Shown here piece by piece: positions 30,781 through 40,615 of a stretch of DNA of 64,000 nt. The position numbers were made by a program, and so were the translations under genes. Within the stretch, counting starts at the first letter, position 1. Every line of letters begins with the position of its first letter. Origin of the DNA: Nitzschia sp. pyKryTriq1 (taxonomy: Eukaryota; Bacillariophyta; Bacillariophyceae; Bacillariales; Bacillariaceae). The notes below the pieces were generated by a model. It saw nothing but the letters and a program-made list of their open reading frames with translations. It was not told the DNA's origin and ran no database searches. The DNA lies in the NCBI GenBank assembly GCA_956465555.1, contig OY101115.1, positions 3,882,120 through 3,946,119 on the forward strand, written 5' to 3'.

Positions 30781-32576
30781 TTACAAGTCTGCCGAGTTCC
30801 GCCATACGTCGATATCGCCGTTTTCAACGAAATATTCCGCTCTGATATGGTTTTCTTCTTTTTGACGCTGCTGGAAGAAGGGATTGTCTCCCGCCTTGGA
30901 GTACTTGGGACAATCGTAGCAGCCTTTCTGGGGGCACTGCGAGGAGACCAAGCACTTTTCCTTCAGAGTGTGATACCAAGACGTGCGATGATTATTGTCG
31001 CTGTCGATACCAGCAACGTAAAGAGGTGTGGGACCCCGCCTGTGGCCAAGGTGCTTGTGGTCATCTCTACCGTCTCCCTCGTCTCGAGCTTTTTCGAATT
31101 CCTGTAGCTCTTTGTAGGATACCGGATGCATGCAGTCGACAGGGCAACTAGTTACTGCCTGCTTGACATCAGGAGTATGGCGCTGGTCAAACGTTCGTGC
31201 CCGGCCACTCTCTAACATTAGAAAGGAGTCCGGCGAGATATTGACACATTGCGCACACCCAATACAAGATTCCTCATCAATAAAGACTGACACGGCGGGA
31301 ACATGTGAGTGGCAAAACGAGGGTAAGACCGTTATTCTTCATTGCTCAACTCATTCCCATTGCACGTACCGAAATCTCCATCCCGTACCCACAAAGGTGT
31401 GTTGCTGTTGGGTGCCATTTCTACCATTTTGTGGCTGCTCATCGACCCACTCGCCGACATCCGATCCTCTGGATTTGCGCCAGCTCCCTTTTCCGAATAG
31501 TCCCATTCCAAAATCTCGCATTCGTCCATGATAGTGTTGGCTTTTACGGCATGGGTTGGACCTTTGAGCTTGAGCTGTTCTGCCAACTGTTTCCGTTCCT
31601 GCTCGATTGGAGACAAAATTCCGTGGTTGCGCAAGTCTCGCCATACAGCATCCACATAAGGCTGCCGAAGAGCCAGGTGGCGCTCCCAAGTCACGTTTTC
31701 ATTCGATCTGACTCCAGCAATAGTCATTAGGTAGAGTTTTTCAAAATCTTCCTCCAAAAGTCGCCCACTTCCATACGAGCTAAATTCCGACAAAGTTTTG
31801 ACAACCCGGCTATCGTGAGCACTGACTCGTCGTTCCTCCGTCTTCAATGCAGTTGTCATCCAGTTGGCCACTCCTTTTCGATCCAAGCAAAGGGCTCCAT
31901 CCACAGGATCAGGAGTAGCATGCATATAAAAAAGTTTGGAAGCCGATTCTTTCAGAAACGCCGTGGGACGGACTGAATTCCCCTGGATGGAAACTAGTTG
32001 AATGACATTATTTCGTTCACTCTCTGTCAAAGGCGCCAGCGCCCTTCCCTCGGAAACTAACAAGTCTTCCGGGTGTTCATTGCAGCGAACGAGCATGGCA
32101 ATTTCATTGCTCATATCATCAATTTCATTTGACGTAGTGTCCGATTCGTCAAAACTGGTATCGTACAACGGGACATGTTCCTCGTCCAAAGTCGCGAACG
32201 AATTGTGAATCTCGTCCACCATGGAGCTGATCCAGCGATCTTCTTGGGACAAAACCACGTCGACACTAGCCGCCTCGAATTCTCGGGCGGCGTTCCACGC
32301 CAAATCTTGGTTGTACAGCTCCTCGCTGTCTGGAGTCGAATCTCGCTCATTCTCTAGGGAGAGCAGCGACCAATTATCAGCTTCAGACCAAGTGGAAGAG
32401 GAGGAGCCACTGCCACTGCCACTGCCACTGCCACTTTCAACGCCGTTAACAGTGGACTGGCGTGCTACGATTATCGGTGCAGCTCTTCTTGTTGCGAATG
32501 GCGACAACCACGCACTCGTACTGCTCAAAGATAACGATGTGCCGAACAACAGAAGAAGTGTCTTATTCAGGCTCAT
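30781..32576 (-). CDS. Plastid-targeted 4Fe-4S ferredoxin-domain protein
   Basis: Two exons on the minus strand, 31370-32576 then 30781-31286, separated by an 83-bp intron, 570 residues. It starts with a signal peptide (MSLNKTLLLLFGTSLSLSS) that ends at TSA-W, a permitted variant of the diatom plastid ASAFAP motif, and a Ser/Gly-rich transit stretch. A long middle region (about 90-395) has no domain I recognise. The C-terminal exon encodes a ferredoxin fold, FIDEESCIGCAQCV and SCPVDCMHPV, supplying cysteines for a 4Fe-4S cluster. A further Cys cluster follows, CLVSSQCPQKGCYDCP, preceded by TPLYVAGIDSDNNH. Splicing directly restores VFIDEE, the usual ferredoxin start. The stop codon is 28 bp from that of the converging membrane-protein gene. 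Confidence 0.82.
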
Positions 32577-32990
32577 GTCTGGTTTCCTTTTTGCTTTCAA
32601 TAACAGATGGTAAATGCTCGATTTAACAAGTATGAATATATGATCGGTGGTGGTGTTGATGAGATACATAGAGTAAAAGAGAATAACACGATGGTGGACG
32701 AGATCGACTATCGACCCGATGATGGCAAAGATTCTTCCATATTTTTTGGCTTCTTCGCGTGTCATCATCGATCGCCGCGCGGAATGATGCGAAGAATAAA
32801 GAGAAGAACTCGTTCATTCGTCGCGAAGAACGCGTCCGCAGTCGCTTTCTCCAGCCGGCGCTCCATCGTACTGTAATCCTATACCGGTATCGATTACAAG
32901 AAGTAAAGTACGGTACAGTCCTCCTACGTCATCATTCAACAATGCGACACAAAGAAGACACATGATTAGAGACATTTCAACAGGAGAGTA
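32577..32990. other. Intergenic, promoter of the ferredoxin gene
   Basis: 5' flank of the ferredoxin gene running up to the left arm of the inverted repeat. One ACCGGTAT palindrome is at about 32883. No gene is seen. Confidence 0.4.
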
Positions 32991-33234
32991 GGGAACTCAT
33001 CTATACCACATCGGAATTTTGGCGCCCCTTGCCCGCCTGCGCGCTGTCGCTACTCCGACTGCTACGCTTCCGCCGCCGCCGACAAATGGCCTAAGGCCTT
33101 TTTCGCAACATGACGGAAATTTTTGAAGTCCGAAGGGACGTACCTTGAGCAGAATATGCGAAAAGGCGAAGAATAGAATACAAGAAAATTCGAAAAAATG
33201 ATTATTCGACAACATGTATACAACATGACGGAAA
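32991..33234 (+). repeat. Left arm of a 244-bp perfect inverted repeat
   Basis: Begins GGGAACTCATCTATACC. By eye it is identical, base for base, to the reverse complement of 33520-33763. It contains an exon-end-like CTCAAG|GTACGT on the minus strand. Confidence 0.9.
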
Positions 33235-33258
33235 TTTTCTAAGTCCGAAGGGACGTAC

Positions 33259-33432
33259 CTTGAGCAGCTTGATACTGCGACCGGTCATGTCAGTGGGATC
33301 TGACACCAGCAACTGCGCCAGATCAATGAGTTGTGATGTTCCATCCACAGCATCACTAACCTCTACATTGATGCCTGAGGCATCCCATTCGTTGTAGGAG
33401 GCAACTGTCGCCTCCAATGATTGCAAATCCAT
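33259..33432 (-). pseudogene. Captured exon-like fragment inside the inverted repeat
   Basis: A 58-codon open frame with an ATG (MDLQSLEATVASYN...) that ends exactly in phase 0 at CTCAAG|GTACGT, a strong splice donor. It looks like the first exon of a gene. No following exon is found: downstream on that strand lies the repeat arm, which itself repeats the last bases of the exon and the start of the intron. I do not recognise the protein. Confidence 0.5.
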
Positions 33433-33519
33433 GGTTGTTGGATGCAGAAGGGCAGTGTGTGAAATGAAGTGAATGAGAAAGATGGAAAAGGGGAAGAGTC
33501 TAACAAATATTAATTCTGG

Positions 33520-33763
33520 TTTCCGTCATGTTGTATACATGTTGTCGAATAATCATTTTTTCGAATTTTCTTGTATTCTATTCTTCGCCTTTTCGCATAT
33601 TCTGCTCAAGGTACGTCCCTTCGGACTTCAAAAATTTCCGTCATGTTGCGAAAAAGGCCTTAGGCCATTTGTCGGCGGCGGCGGAAGCGTAGCAGTCGGA
33701 GTAGCGACAGCGCGCAGGCGGGCAAGGGGCGCCAAAATTCCGATGTGGTATAGATGAGTTCCC
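33520..33763 (-). repeat. Right arm of a 244-bp perfect inverted repeat
   Basis: Reverse complement of 32991-33234 with no difference seen. The loop between the arms is 285 bp. Clear target-site duplication could not be seen at the outer ends (GAGTA before the left arm, GGTAG after the right arm). Confidence 0.9.
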
Positions 33764-33981
33764 GGTAGGAGCTGAGCGAGATAAAGAAGTTCCAGTCGCC
33801 AAAGCCGCAGCAAAATAACAAAATAAAACTCACAAGTGACCATAAACGAGTATCAGTAAAGAAGGTGAATACTGAAACAGCAAACAGCAACGACTGCTGA
33901 AACAGCATCTACACTTTCAGAGAAAACCAACTGACCTTTTATAATATTTCGCCCCAATTCCTCGGCGTTGGGAAGACACCG

Positions 33982-35701
33982 ATGTTAAAGATAACAGTAG
34001 CAGGAAATATGCGACCGCGCAATCAGCATGATGGTGGCCTGGTCAAACCAGCCGTTGGAGATGACACTATGACTCTAAAATCAATTGGGGTCTCTCTGCG
34101 TGGAAACAAAGTTATCAAATGCTCCTCGGCTACATCGGTCACGTCCTCTGGTCTGAACGTAACAGTGATGAATCCTGAAGACACCAGCTTTGATGCTGCA
34201 GTCAAGGCGGATACGGATCTTGTGTTGCAAGATTTAGAAAAGGACACAAAACTCTTTCGGCAACAACCATCGAGGAATCTTCCGCAATTCCAAACAGAAG
34301 GTACGTAAAGACCCAACACCAATAATATATAATCTACTCCTGCAACAATTGATCTCTGAATATCTTGTCTCACCGCTGCAATCGACCAGAACTCACTTTG
34401 AGTGGAGTTATCGGAGAAGGAGAATTCGGAGAGGTCTGCAGTGTCCTAGCGATCAGCGATATAAACAAAAAATTTGGATCTTCGTCCTCGTCTAAGAAAT
34501 ATTCAGATGATGGTAACCAACCACAGTCTGCTTCTGATGATCCTGAGCGCATTGCTGCCAAGAAGCGAGTGAAGAAAGACATCCTCCGCCTCGGATCCCG
34601 ACCAGATGCAGAAGACAGCCTGGTTCGTGCCGTCAAACCGGAAGACTTGAGAGCGTTCATGGCCGAGCGCTGCTACCGAGGCGACTCACCACGCTATGCT
34701 ATCAAACGAGTCGCGGCGTCTCTACTCGAATCCGATTTTATGGCGTCGGCCATTGTGGATCTCGCAGCGGAAGCCAAGTTTCTCTCGCACCTGGACCACA
34801 GTAACATTATCAAAGTACGGGCGACAGTCGGAACCCCGGGAACTATGGGGTTCATGATCGTTCTTGATCGATTGGTGAACATTATGGACAATAAAGTCAA
34901 AGAATGGAAACAGCAACAAAAAAGCTCTTGTAAACGAAAAGTAACATTCGGATTGAGGTTCGGAGGAAACAGCATGGAACGGCACGACCTCGCCACGGAG
35001 CGTCTCGTGGCAATGTTTGATATTGCCCGCGCCCTTCGCTACTTACGCAGTAACGAAGTCTTGTTTCGTGACCTCAAACCAGAGTAAGTCGGATTTGTAC
35101 TTCTCGCTTGACCACTGTTCTTTACTGAAGTGTAGTGAGTGAATAGACAACTCAATCTTGCCATTTGCTGCTCATTCACAGGAACATTGGCTGCGATGTG
35201 AGAGGAGACTTCAAAATATTCGACTTTGGCCTAGCGAAAGAACTGAAAGAGAAGGATCTTGCAGAGAAGCCTGATAGTTACAATCTCACAGGGTTAGTTG
35301 GAACAAGGAGATGGATGGCTCCTGAGGTGTGCCTGTGCAAGAATTATGGTTTTAGCTCGGATGTCTTTTCGTTTTGCATGGTTTTCTGGCATGTCATGAC
35401 CTTGTCCCTCCCTTTTGATGGATATGACTCGAAGAAACACAAAAAGAATGTGGTGCTCAGAGGAGAAAGACCGTCGCTACGAAAGCTCAAGATGAGCAAA
35501 ATGATGCGCCAGGCGATCATCTGTGGATGCGGAGACGATTGCACTGCACGACCAACAATAGCGAAACTCTGTGAATTGATTCAGCTTGAAATACTGATAC
35601 AGCAAAGCGAAACGAAGAAGAGAGGAAGTTATGGAAATTTCAAGGATCGATCGAAGCACTTGATCGACCAATCCATGGATTCACGTTTTGGGGGGTACTA
35701 G
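33982..35701 (+). CDS. Protein kinase (Ser/Thr, TKL-like)
   Basis: Three exons (33982-34300, 34390-35083, 35182-35701), introns of 89 and 98 bp, 510 residues. Kinase landmarks are in order: glycine loop IGEGEFGEV, lysine in YAIKR, catalytic loop FRDLKPEN (formed across intron 2), metal-binding DFGLAK, activation-segment end WMAPEV and DVFSFCMVFWH of helix F. The usual HRD reads FRD. About 75 extra residues, Ser- and Lys-rich, separate the glycine loop from the lysine strand, and about 30 more follow the hinge. The activation loop GTRRWMAPE is of the tyrosine-kinase-like type. The N-terminal 107 residues have no known domain. Such kinases with an enlarged N-lobe are common in diatoms, but the substrate is unknown. 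Confidence 0.88.
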
Positions 35702-37303
35702 CTACCAGCTTTGTCTCCACCACCACTCCTTATTCAAATGATTGTTGTTTCAGCTGAGGCCTTCTTCCAGCTACGCAAGACTAGTCTATTCGTAGCTACT
35801 CTACTACTAGTAGTAGAGCTACGAGAATAATACAACGGTTGTATAAAAAGACTCAATACTCGTCATACGACTCACAATCTCATAATCGCGTGCTTTTCCC
35901 GTACCGCTACAAGCTTGGTACAAGTAGACTACCGGTACCTGTACCGGTACAATTTTACCATCGTGATACTCGCAACTATCGCTTCGTTTTACTACGGAGG
36001 GCTGAGACAGAATAACGCGTGCATTTCTCGTATTTCATAATACGAGAATACCAAAATAATAAGCGTGCTTTTCTCGTGCTTCATAATAAAATAATAACAA
36101 AATAATAACGCTAACATACAACATACTAAAACGCGTGCTTTGCACCTGCATGATGACATTCTTACAGTATTCCTATTCGTAATGCGTGCTTTTCTCGCAC
36201 TATGCATGATGACAAAAAATTAACGCGCAATTTTATTGGTAGTAGTCTACTAGTAGTAGAGTGATAATCAAATTGAGAAGTTGCTATAAACTGACAGCGT
36301 GGACAGACAGCGGATAGCTGGTCATCGATCCCGCCTAAATTTTGCAAGTCCAAAATGAACAGCCAGACCGGCGACTCTAACTTTTGACGCCGCAGTCGGA
36401 CAGTGGCCAAACTTGAAACTATGCATTCGAGAATACTAATAACATCAAAAATATGAAAAGAATGGATCAAAACGGACTAATAGCCGAAAAGCTACTACAA
36501 TTCTAGCTAGCCATCGATCGCGCCCAAAAATTGAAAGTCTAGGAGAGTAGTAGTAATCGTGTACCCGTATCCAAAAATGTATGCTCGTACGCATCTATAA
36601 AACTACTGCTATTTTTCCTCTTCTTCCTTGCCTCGATCTTCGCCCTTTTCCTCTTGCTTGATGTGGCCTATTCTCTCTAGTATGTAGTAGAGTAGAGTCG
36701 TCTACTCGTACGCACGGGTATCAAAATAATGCCGCGCAGCAGAATGCGCTTTGGGGGTCATATTCTTCCTTCTTTTTATGAGAAGCGAGCAGTTGTATTT
36801 TGCGATATTATTAGCGCGGTGCCAGTTGTATTTTTAATGAAATTATACAACTCCGAGTGCTACTTTTGGTTGTATCTCGTACCATTTCGTGCCAGGCGCC
36901 AATGTGACATTACACGAGAGCGAACCTATTCCATCGCATGGTGCGCGCACGTAGACCGCGTGGGCATGCTACCAGGAAGTATGTACTACTTCGGTTGTAT
37001 TTCCGGGGTAATGTAGGTGTACTCGTAGACCAACTTCAAACCTGCCTGGCGCTTGGCGATGATCGGCAGCCAAAAGAACACGCAAAACGCGTGCCGCGTG
37101 CAGGCGAGTATCATACGGTTTCAGTTTTATCGCTTGGGTTGTGCATCGCATCGAACCGCAACTCTCCATCTTTAAAATCTACTCGTAGTCTACTAGCTAC
37201 CGGTAGAGTAGTTCTGGAGGTTTGACCAGTCGAGAGATTGATTCAGTCATCATTCAAAGTTCACGGACCCACCCTCCCAATTTGCCAATCATTTTTCAGC
37301 CGG
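35702..37303. other. Long intergenic stretch with repeats
   Basis: About 1.6 kb without a convincing gene. It contains clusters of ACTAGTAG and ACCGGT palindromes (35800-35950, 36238-36258, 37180-37210) and a set of CGTGCTTTTCTCGTGCTT-like repeats (35885-36211). Near 36290-36380 and 36505-36545 two similar phrases occur around ATCGATC. The F-box gene promoter should lie at the right end. Confidence 0.5.
35885..36211. repeat. Dispersed CGTGCTTTTCTCGTGCTT repeat cluster
   Basis: Degenerate copies at about 35885, 36015, 36063, 36131 and 36181, separated by AT-rich CATAATAAAATAATA spacers. Same family as at 14638-14733. Confidence 0.75.
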
Positions 37304-38683
37304 ATGAGCATTCCGACCATGCCGTACAAGTATCCGCCGCCAATTTTTCTTGGTTCGTTTGATAGCTGGGACGAGTTGTATGATTATATGGCTGTCTACG
37401 GTGTTCATCTGCTTTTTGGAGCCCTTCTCAGTGCCGTCACCATTTACAGACGGGAAATGAGCTGCAACCGAGTGTTCCACGTCGACGAAGAACCGAAAGA
37501 AGCACGAGAAGGAGAAAGAGAGCCTGCATCTCCAGATAATTCAATTATATCGGACGAAGTCGAGGAGGAAACGGATGCGCTGTTGGATTCTGCAGGCAGA
37601 TTCTGTGCATGTCAGCCTATTATTCACTGGGCATCACTGTGGATGGACTCGTTCCCCTGTGATGACAAAGACGGCAACGAGACAATCTTTCTGGCTAGAC
37701 TTTTGCAGGAAGACGTGACGCCAACCGACCTGTTGGAACGAGCTGGTAATTTTTGGTCTCCCGAGCCCTTCATGGCGGCCATGGCCCTATTTTTGTATCA
37801 GCAAAACAAAAAGGTTGCAGAACCTGCCAAGGGCGAAGCCTACGACCCCTTTACCAACCACCTCCCTCCGGATGTCCATGTGCATATCACTTCATTTCTT
37901 CACCCGAAAGATGTTCTATCGCTGTCATGCGTTTCTCGGACTTATCGATCCGTAGTGGATGAAAGCGACACCTCCCGGGCTATCTGGCGGACTCTCTGGG
38001 AAAGAGACTATGCTTGGGTGGTAAATGTCTGGCCTGTCGGAAAGGAAGCCCTGCGGCGTTCCGTACTTGAAGGGCCCTTTGTTGTTGACAAAGACTTTTA
38101 TTTTAGCTTTGGACAAGCCTACCTCAATTACATCCTAGCAGGTAGAAACACAAATTCTGACTGCATGGTGGGGCTTCATTGTCACACCTACGACATCACA
38201 TCCTTTCTGGACACCCACCCGGGCAGTCCTGACACACTCATGGTACATTCGGGAAAAGATTCCACTCGCTTTTTTGAAGACATGGGCCACTCTTTAGTAG
38301 CTCGACGACTCGCGAGGAAGCTCTGTGTCTTGGTCGACTTGTCGCAACTCAGCCGCGATGGTTGGGGTCTTCGACCTACCGAGTATACGAATCTAGGAGG
38401 AGACGGAGACAACAAGTACGTTCAACAAATCCCATCGCGATTCCCTGGAGCTGGAGAGAATCTATTGCTCGGACGTAAACAAATAATGCGTGGAGGAACG
38501 TTAAAGCGGATACGTACAAAACTGGAAAGTGAATTGGTGCACCTGGATCGTCATTTGAAAATGCAGTTTGGTAATGACCAATCGGTGTTGGGCAATGTGA
38601 ATCCTTACTACGACCCGTTTCGACGAGAATGGCGGATCTGGTACACGAACACGAACCTTGAAACAATATTTGGTCCTGCTTGA
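37304..38683 (+). CDS. Membrane-anchored F-box/cytochrome b5 fusion protein
   Basis: 459 residues from the ATG at 37304; an acceptor-like TTTTCAG lies just upstream, so an additional 5' exon is possible. A hydrophobic helix (about 28-48, VHLLFGALLSAVTIY) near the N-terminus suggests a membrane anchor. An F-box follows at about 185-235: HLPPDVHVHITSFL, LSLSCVSRTYRSV and IWRTLWERDYAW. F-boxes dock substrates to SCF ubiquitin ligases through Skp1. Then comes a cytochrome b5-like haem domain: HTYDITSFLDTHPGSPD and FFEDMGHS. Its two axial histidines are at residues 305 and 329, exactly 24 apart as in classical cytochrome b5. HPGG is changed to HPGS. The gene converges on Mog1, 193 bp away. Confidence 0.82.
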   Translation: MSIPTMPYKYPPPIFLGSFDSWDELYDYMAVYGVHLLFGALLSAVTIYRREMSCNRVFHVDEEPKEAREGEREPASPDNSIISDEVEEETDALLDSAGRFCACQPIIHWASLWMDSFPCDDKDGNETIFLARLLQEDVTPTDLLERAGNFWSPEPFMAAMALFLYQQNKKVAEPAKGEAYDPFTNHLPPDVHVHITSFLHPKDVLSLSCVSRTYRSVVDESDTSRAIWRTLWERDYAWVVNVWPVGKEALRRSVLEGPFVVDKDFYFSFGQAYLNYILAGRNTNSDCMVGLHCHTYDITSFLDTHPGSPDTLMVHSGKDSTRFFEDMGHSLVARRLARKLCVLVDLSQLSRDGWGLRPTEYTNLGGDGDNKYVQQIPSRFPGAGENLLLGRKQIMRGGTLKRIRTKLESELVHLDRHLKMQFGNDQSVLGNVNPYYDPFRREWRIWYTNTNLETIFGPA

Positions 38684-38876
38684 GTAGGGACAGCCAAATA
38701 ACTGAATTTGGGTCAATTCTTGAGCTACAGTACGGCATATGTCTACAAAATGATTCTACCTGTAGTGAAAGACAATGCTCACTACTTGGGCAACTGAAAC
38801 GAGCGGTCCGTCGACACAAGACGGACGACGCGCGTTTCTACACTACCCTCGATCCTGCGACATACTCTGTGCTCTG

Positions 38877-39449
38877 CTATCCAAAAAGTGCCCAATCCCG
38901 AATCTGCAAGGAAGCAATAACTCTTTGAAAAGCTTCACTCCAAGAAGGAGTGCTGCTCATGCTAGCTTCGACCGGAGGATCTTTCGGATTAGGCACAGGT
39001 TTGGTGATAGTCACTAGCAGATCGGTCTCCACACGAGCTAATCGTAACGCACACAATTCGACACAAGTCCATCGTGTTTCTTGATTTTCTCTTCGCCGTC
39101 CGCTTATATCGTGATCTTTCCCCATGGCAATATTTTGATATCCAATCCCCGCGCAGGCAGTGGCGCCTTGAATTTGTACCGGAAGCGAAAAATCCGTCGC
39201 TGGCTGGAATGACAAATCACTAGCACGTGTGATACCATTGCTCTCGGCCAAATCGTTAAAGAAGAAGGTAGCAGCATGTGGGTCGTCTACTTCTTGTCGC
39301 TGTAGAATTTCCACGACCAAAACTGCACCATCCAAGTCCTGCCAAACTTCTTGATGGTCTGGAACTTGTCGGATGTCGGAGACATCTCTGCACGAAGTCG
39401 GGATCTGACAAGAAATCGCTCCTCCAAACAATGACCGTTCGGTGTACAT
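38877..39449 (-). CDS. MOG1: Ran-binding protein Mog1
   Basis: 190 residues, single exon, ATG start. The N-terminus has the Mog1 signature: LFGGAISCQIP, DVSDIRQVPDHQEVW and a following GAVLVVEILQ. The central part GATACAGIGYQ and the C-terminal VTITKPVPNP also fit. Mog1/RANGRF binds Ran GTPase, promotes nucleotide release and helps nuclear protein import. The length is typical (about 185-220). No targeting signal; expected in nucleus and cytosol. Confidence 0.87.
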   Translation of the reverse strand: MYTERSLFGGAISCQIPTSCRDVSDIRQVPDHQEVWQDLDGAVLVVEILQRQEVDDPHAATFFFNDLAESNGITRASDLSFQPATDFSLPVQIQGATACAGIGYQNIAMGKDHDISGRRRENQETRWTCVELCALRLARVETDLLVTITKPVPNPKDPPVEASMSSTPSWSEAFQRVIASLQIRDWALFG

Positions 39450-39570
39450 CTTCTGAATTCTGAGGAGTATATTGAAGGGATTAATTAAACAAGATAGGAC
39501 GTCTTGTTTTCCTACCGTAACTCAAACATCAATGTAATTCAAAACAAACAATTACAAATTGAATAGAACC

Positions 39571-40103
39571 TGTTGAGTAAACTGGTCGGACACCGACCAT
39601 ACCAAGGTATGAAGGCAGTATACATACATATGATCTATGGTGGTATGAGACATCAACGTAAGAAAGAAAGATATTGTCTATCGACCAACCATTATTTGGA
39701 GAAGAAACAAGTGAAACGTGAAACAAGGAAGATATCATCGGATAGGAACATAAAAATTTAATAATCCGATTTGCATGAAATATCAGATCGCAGTGGACTA
39801 TTGCAACAATCAAGTGGGTATCTTTATTGGATTCCAGATTAGTTGTAAATAGCCACTTGCTTCAACATTATTAAATTTTTATCGCGTGGATATGGTAGAA
39901 CAACCATCCCAAACGCCCAGCAGCCAAGGTGGCGGCGGGTACGGCGGCGGTCGTATGAATAAAAGACGCCCAACCGTAACACCTCCGAACAAACAACGAA
40001 CTGTACCACCGAACAAGAAGTTCGAGGGCAAAACTGACGACATTAAGAATGATGTCTACGATACCTCCGAGAGTCGCCAGGCCGACCAATTCCTCCGAAC
40101 CAC
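39571..40103 (+). mobile_element. Copia-type (CoDi-like) LTR and gag remnant
   Basis: Fossil. A possible LTR spans 39571-39867: it opens TGTTGA and closes TCAACA, a six-base inverted pair typical of LTR ends. Next comes the start of a gag-like reading frame from about 39892, with PNKKFEGKTDDIKNDVYD and SRQADQFLRTT, which resembles gag of diatom Copia elements. The remnant stops where a piggyBac-type sequence begins at 40104. Only the left part survives; no polymerase is present. It is broken. Confidence 0.5.
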
Positions 40104-40615
40104 CTCAAATGGAGTCAAACAGTGGCGGAAAGTTACAGCGGGGTATCTGCTTGCTTGGTTTGGCATACTATTACTACAAGGTGCCTATAAAATACGATAC
40201 TCTGGTCTATTTTGGGTTTCGTCCCCTTATGGGGTTGATGTTCCTTTTGTACGGAATACCATGACTTGTGATGCTTTTCTACAAATCCAGCATTCACTTC
40301 ATTTTGTGGACAACGACCACATCTACCCAAAAGGACATTCCAAATACCATCCCCTACAGAAAATCAAACCATTTATCGATGCAGTAGCGAAGACTCTTCA
40401 AGCAGGTTGGAATCTTGGTGAAAAAATATGCATCGACGAAAGTATGATCAAGTATATGTATATTACATGCTTTACGATGTCGATTTGCTCTGATAATGAT
40501 GACAATAGGAAGCGAGAAGTTGAAGTGTTACTGTCGACGTGTTTTGATTTTTGTGTTGCGGCGCACAAAAAAAGCGCGTGGGCTGAAAAAGCCCACGTCG
40601 GTGTGAAACGGTTAA
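40104..40615 (+). mobile_element. piggyBac-type element fragment (copy B)
   Basis: 512 bp that are the reverse complement of 41577-42088. It encodes the N-lobe of a DDE_Tnp_1_7 (piggyBac) transposase: WRKVTAGYLLAWFGILLLQG, QIQHSLHFVDND, LQKIKPFIDAV and ICIDESMIKYM (first catalytic Asp). It ends with GGTGTGAAACGG followed by TTAA at 40612-40615, the piggyBac target. A subterminal hairpin GTGGGCTGAAAAAGCCCAC lies at about 40578-40596. The other end of this copy is missing; it abuts the Copia remnant. Confidence 0.8.

Noticed and set aside
36729-37225. Two 95-codon frames upstream of the F-box gene
   Set aside because: No domain, composition like the surrounding intergenic DNA and no splice link to the F-box gene.
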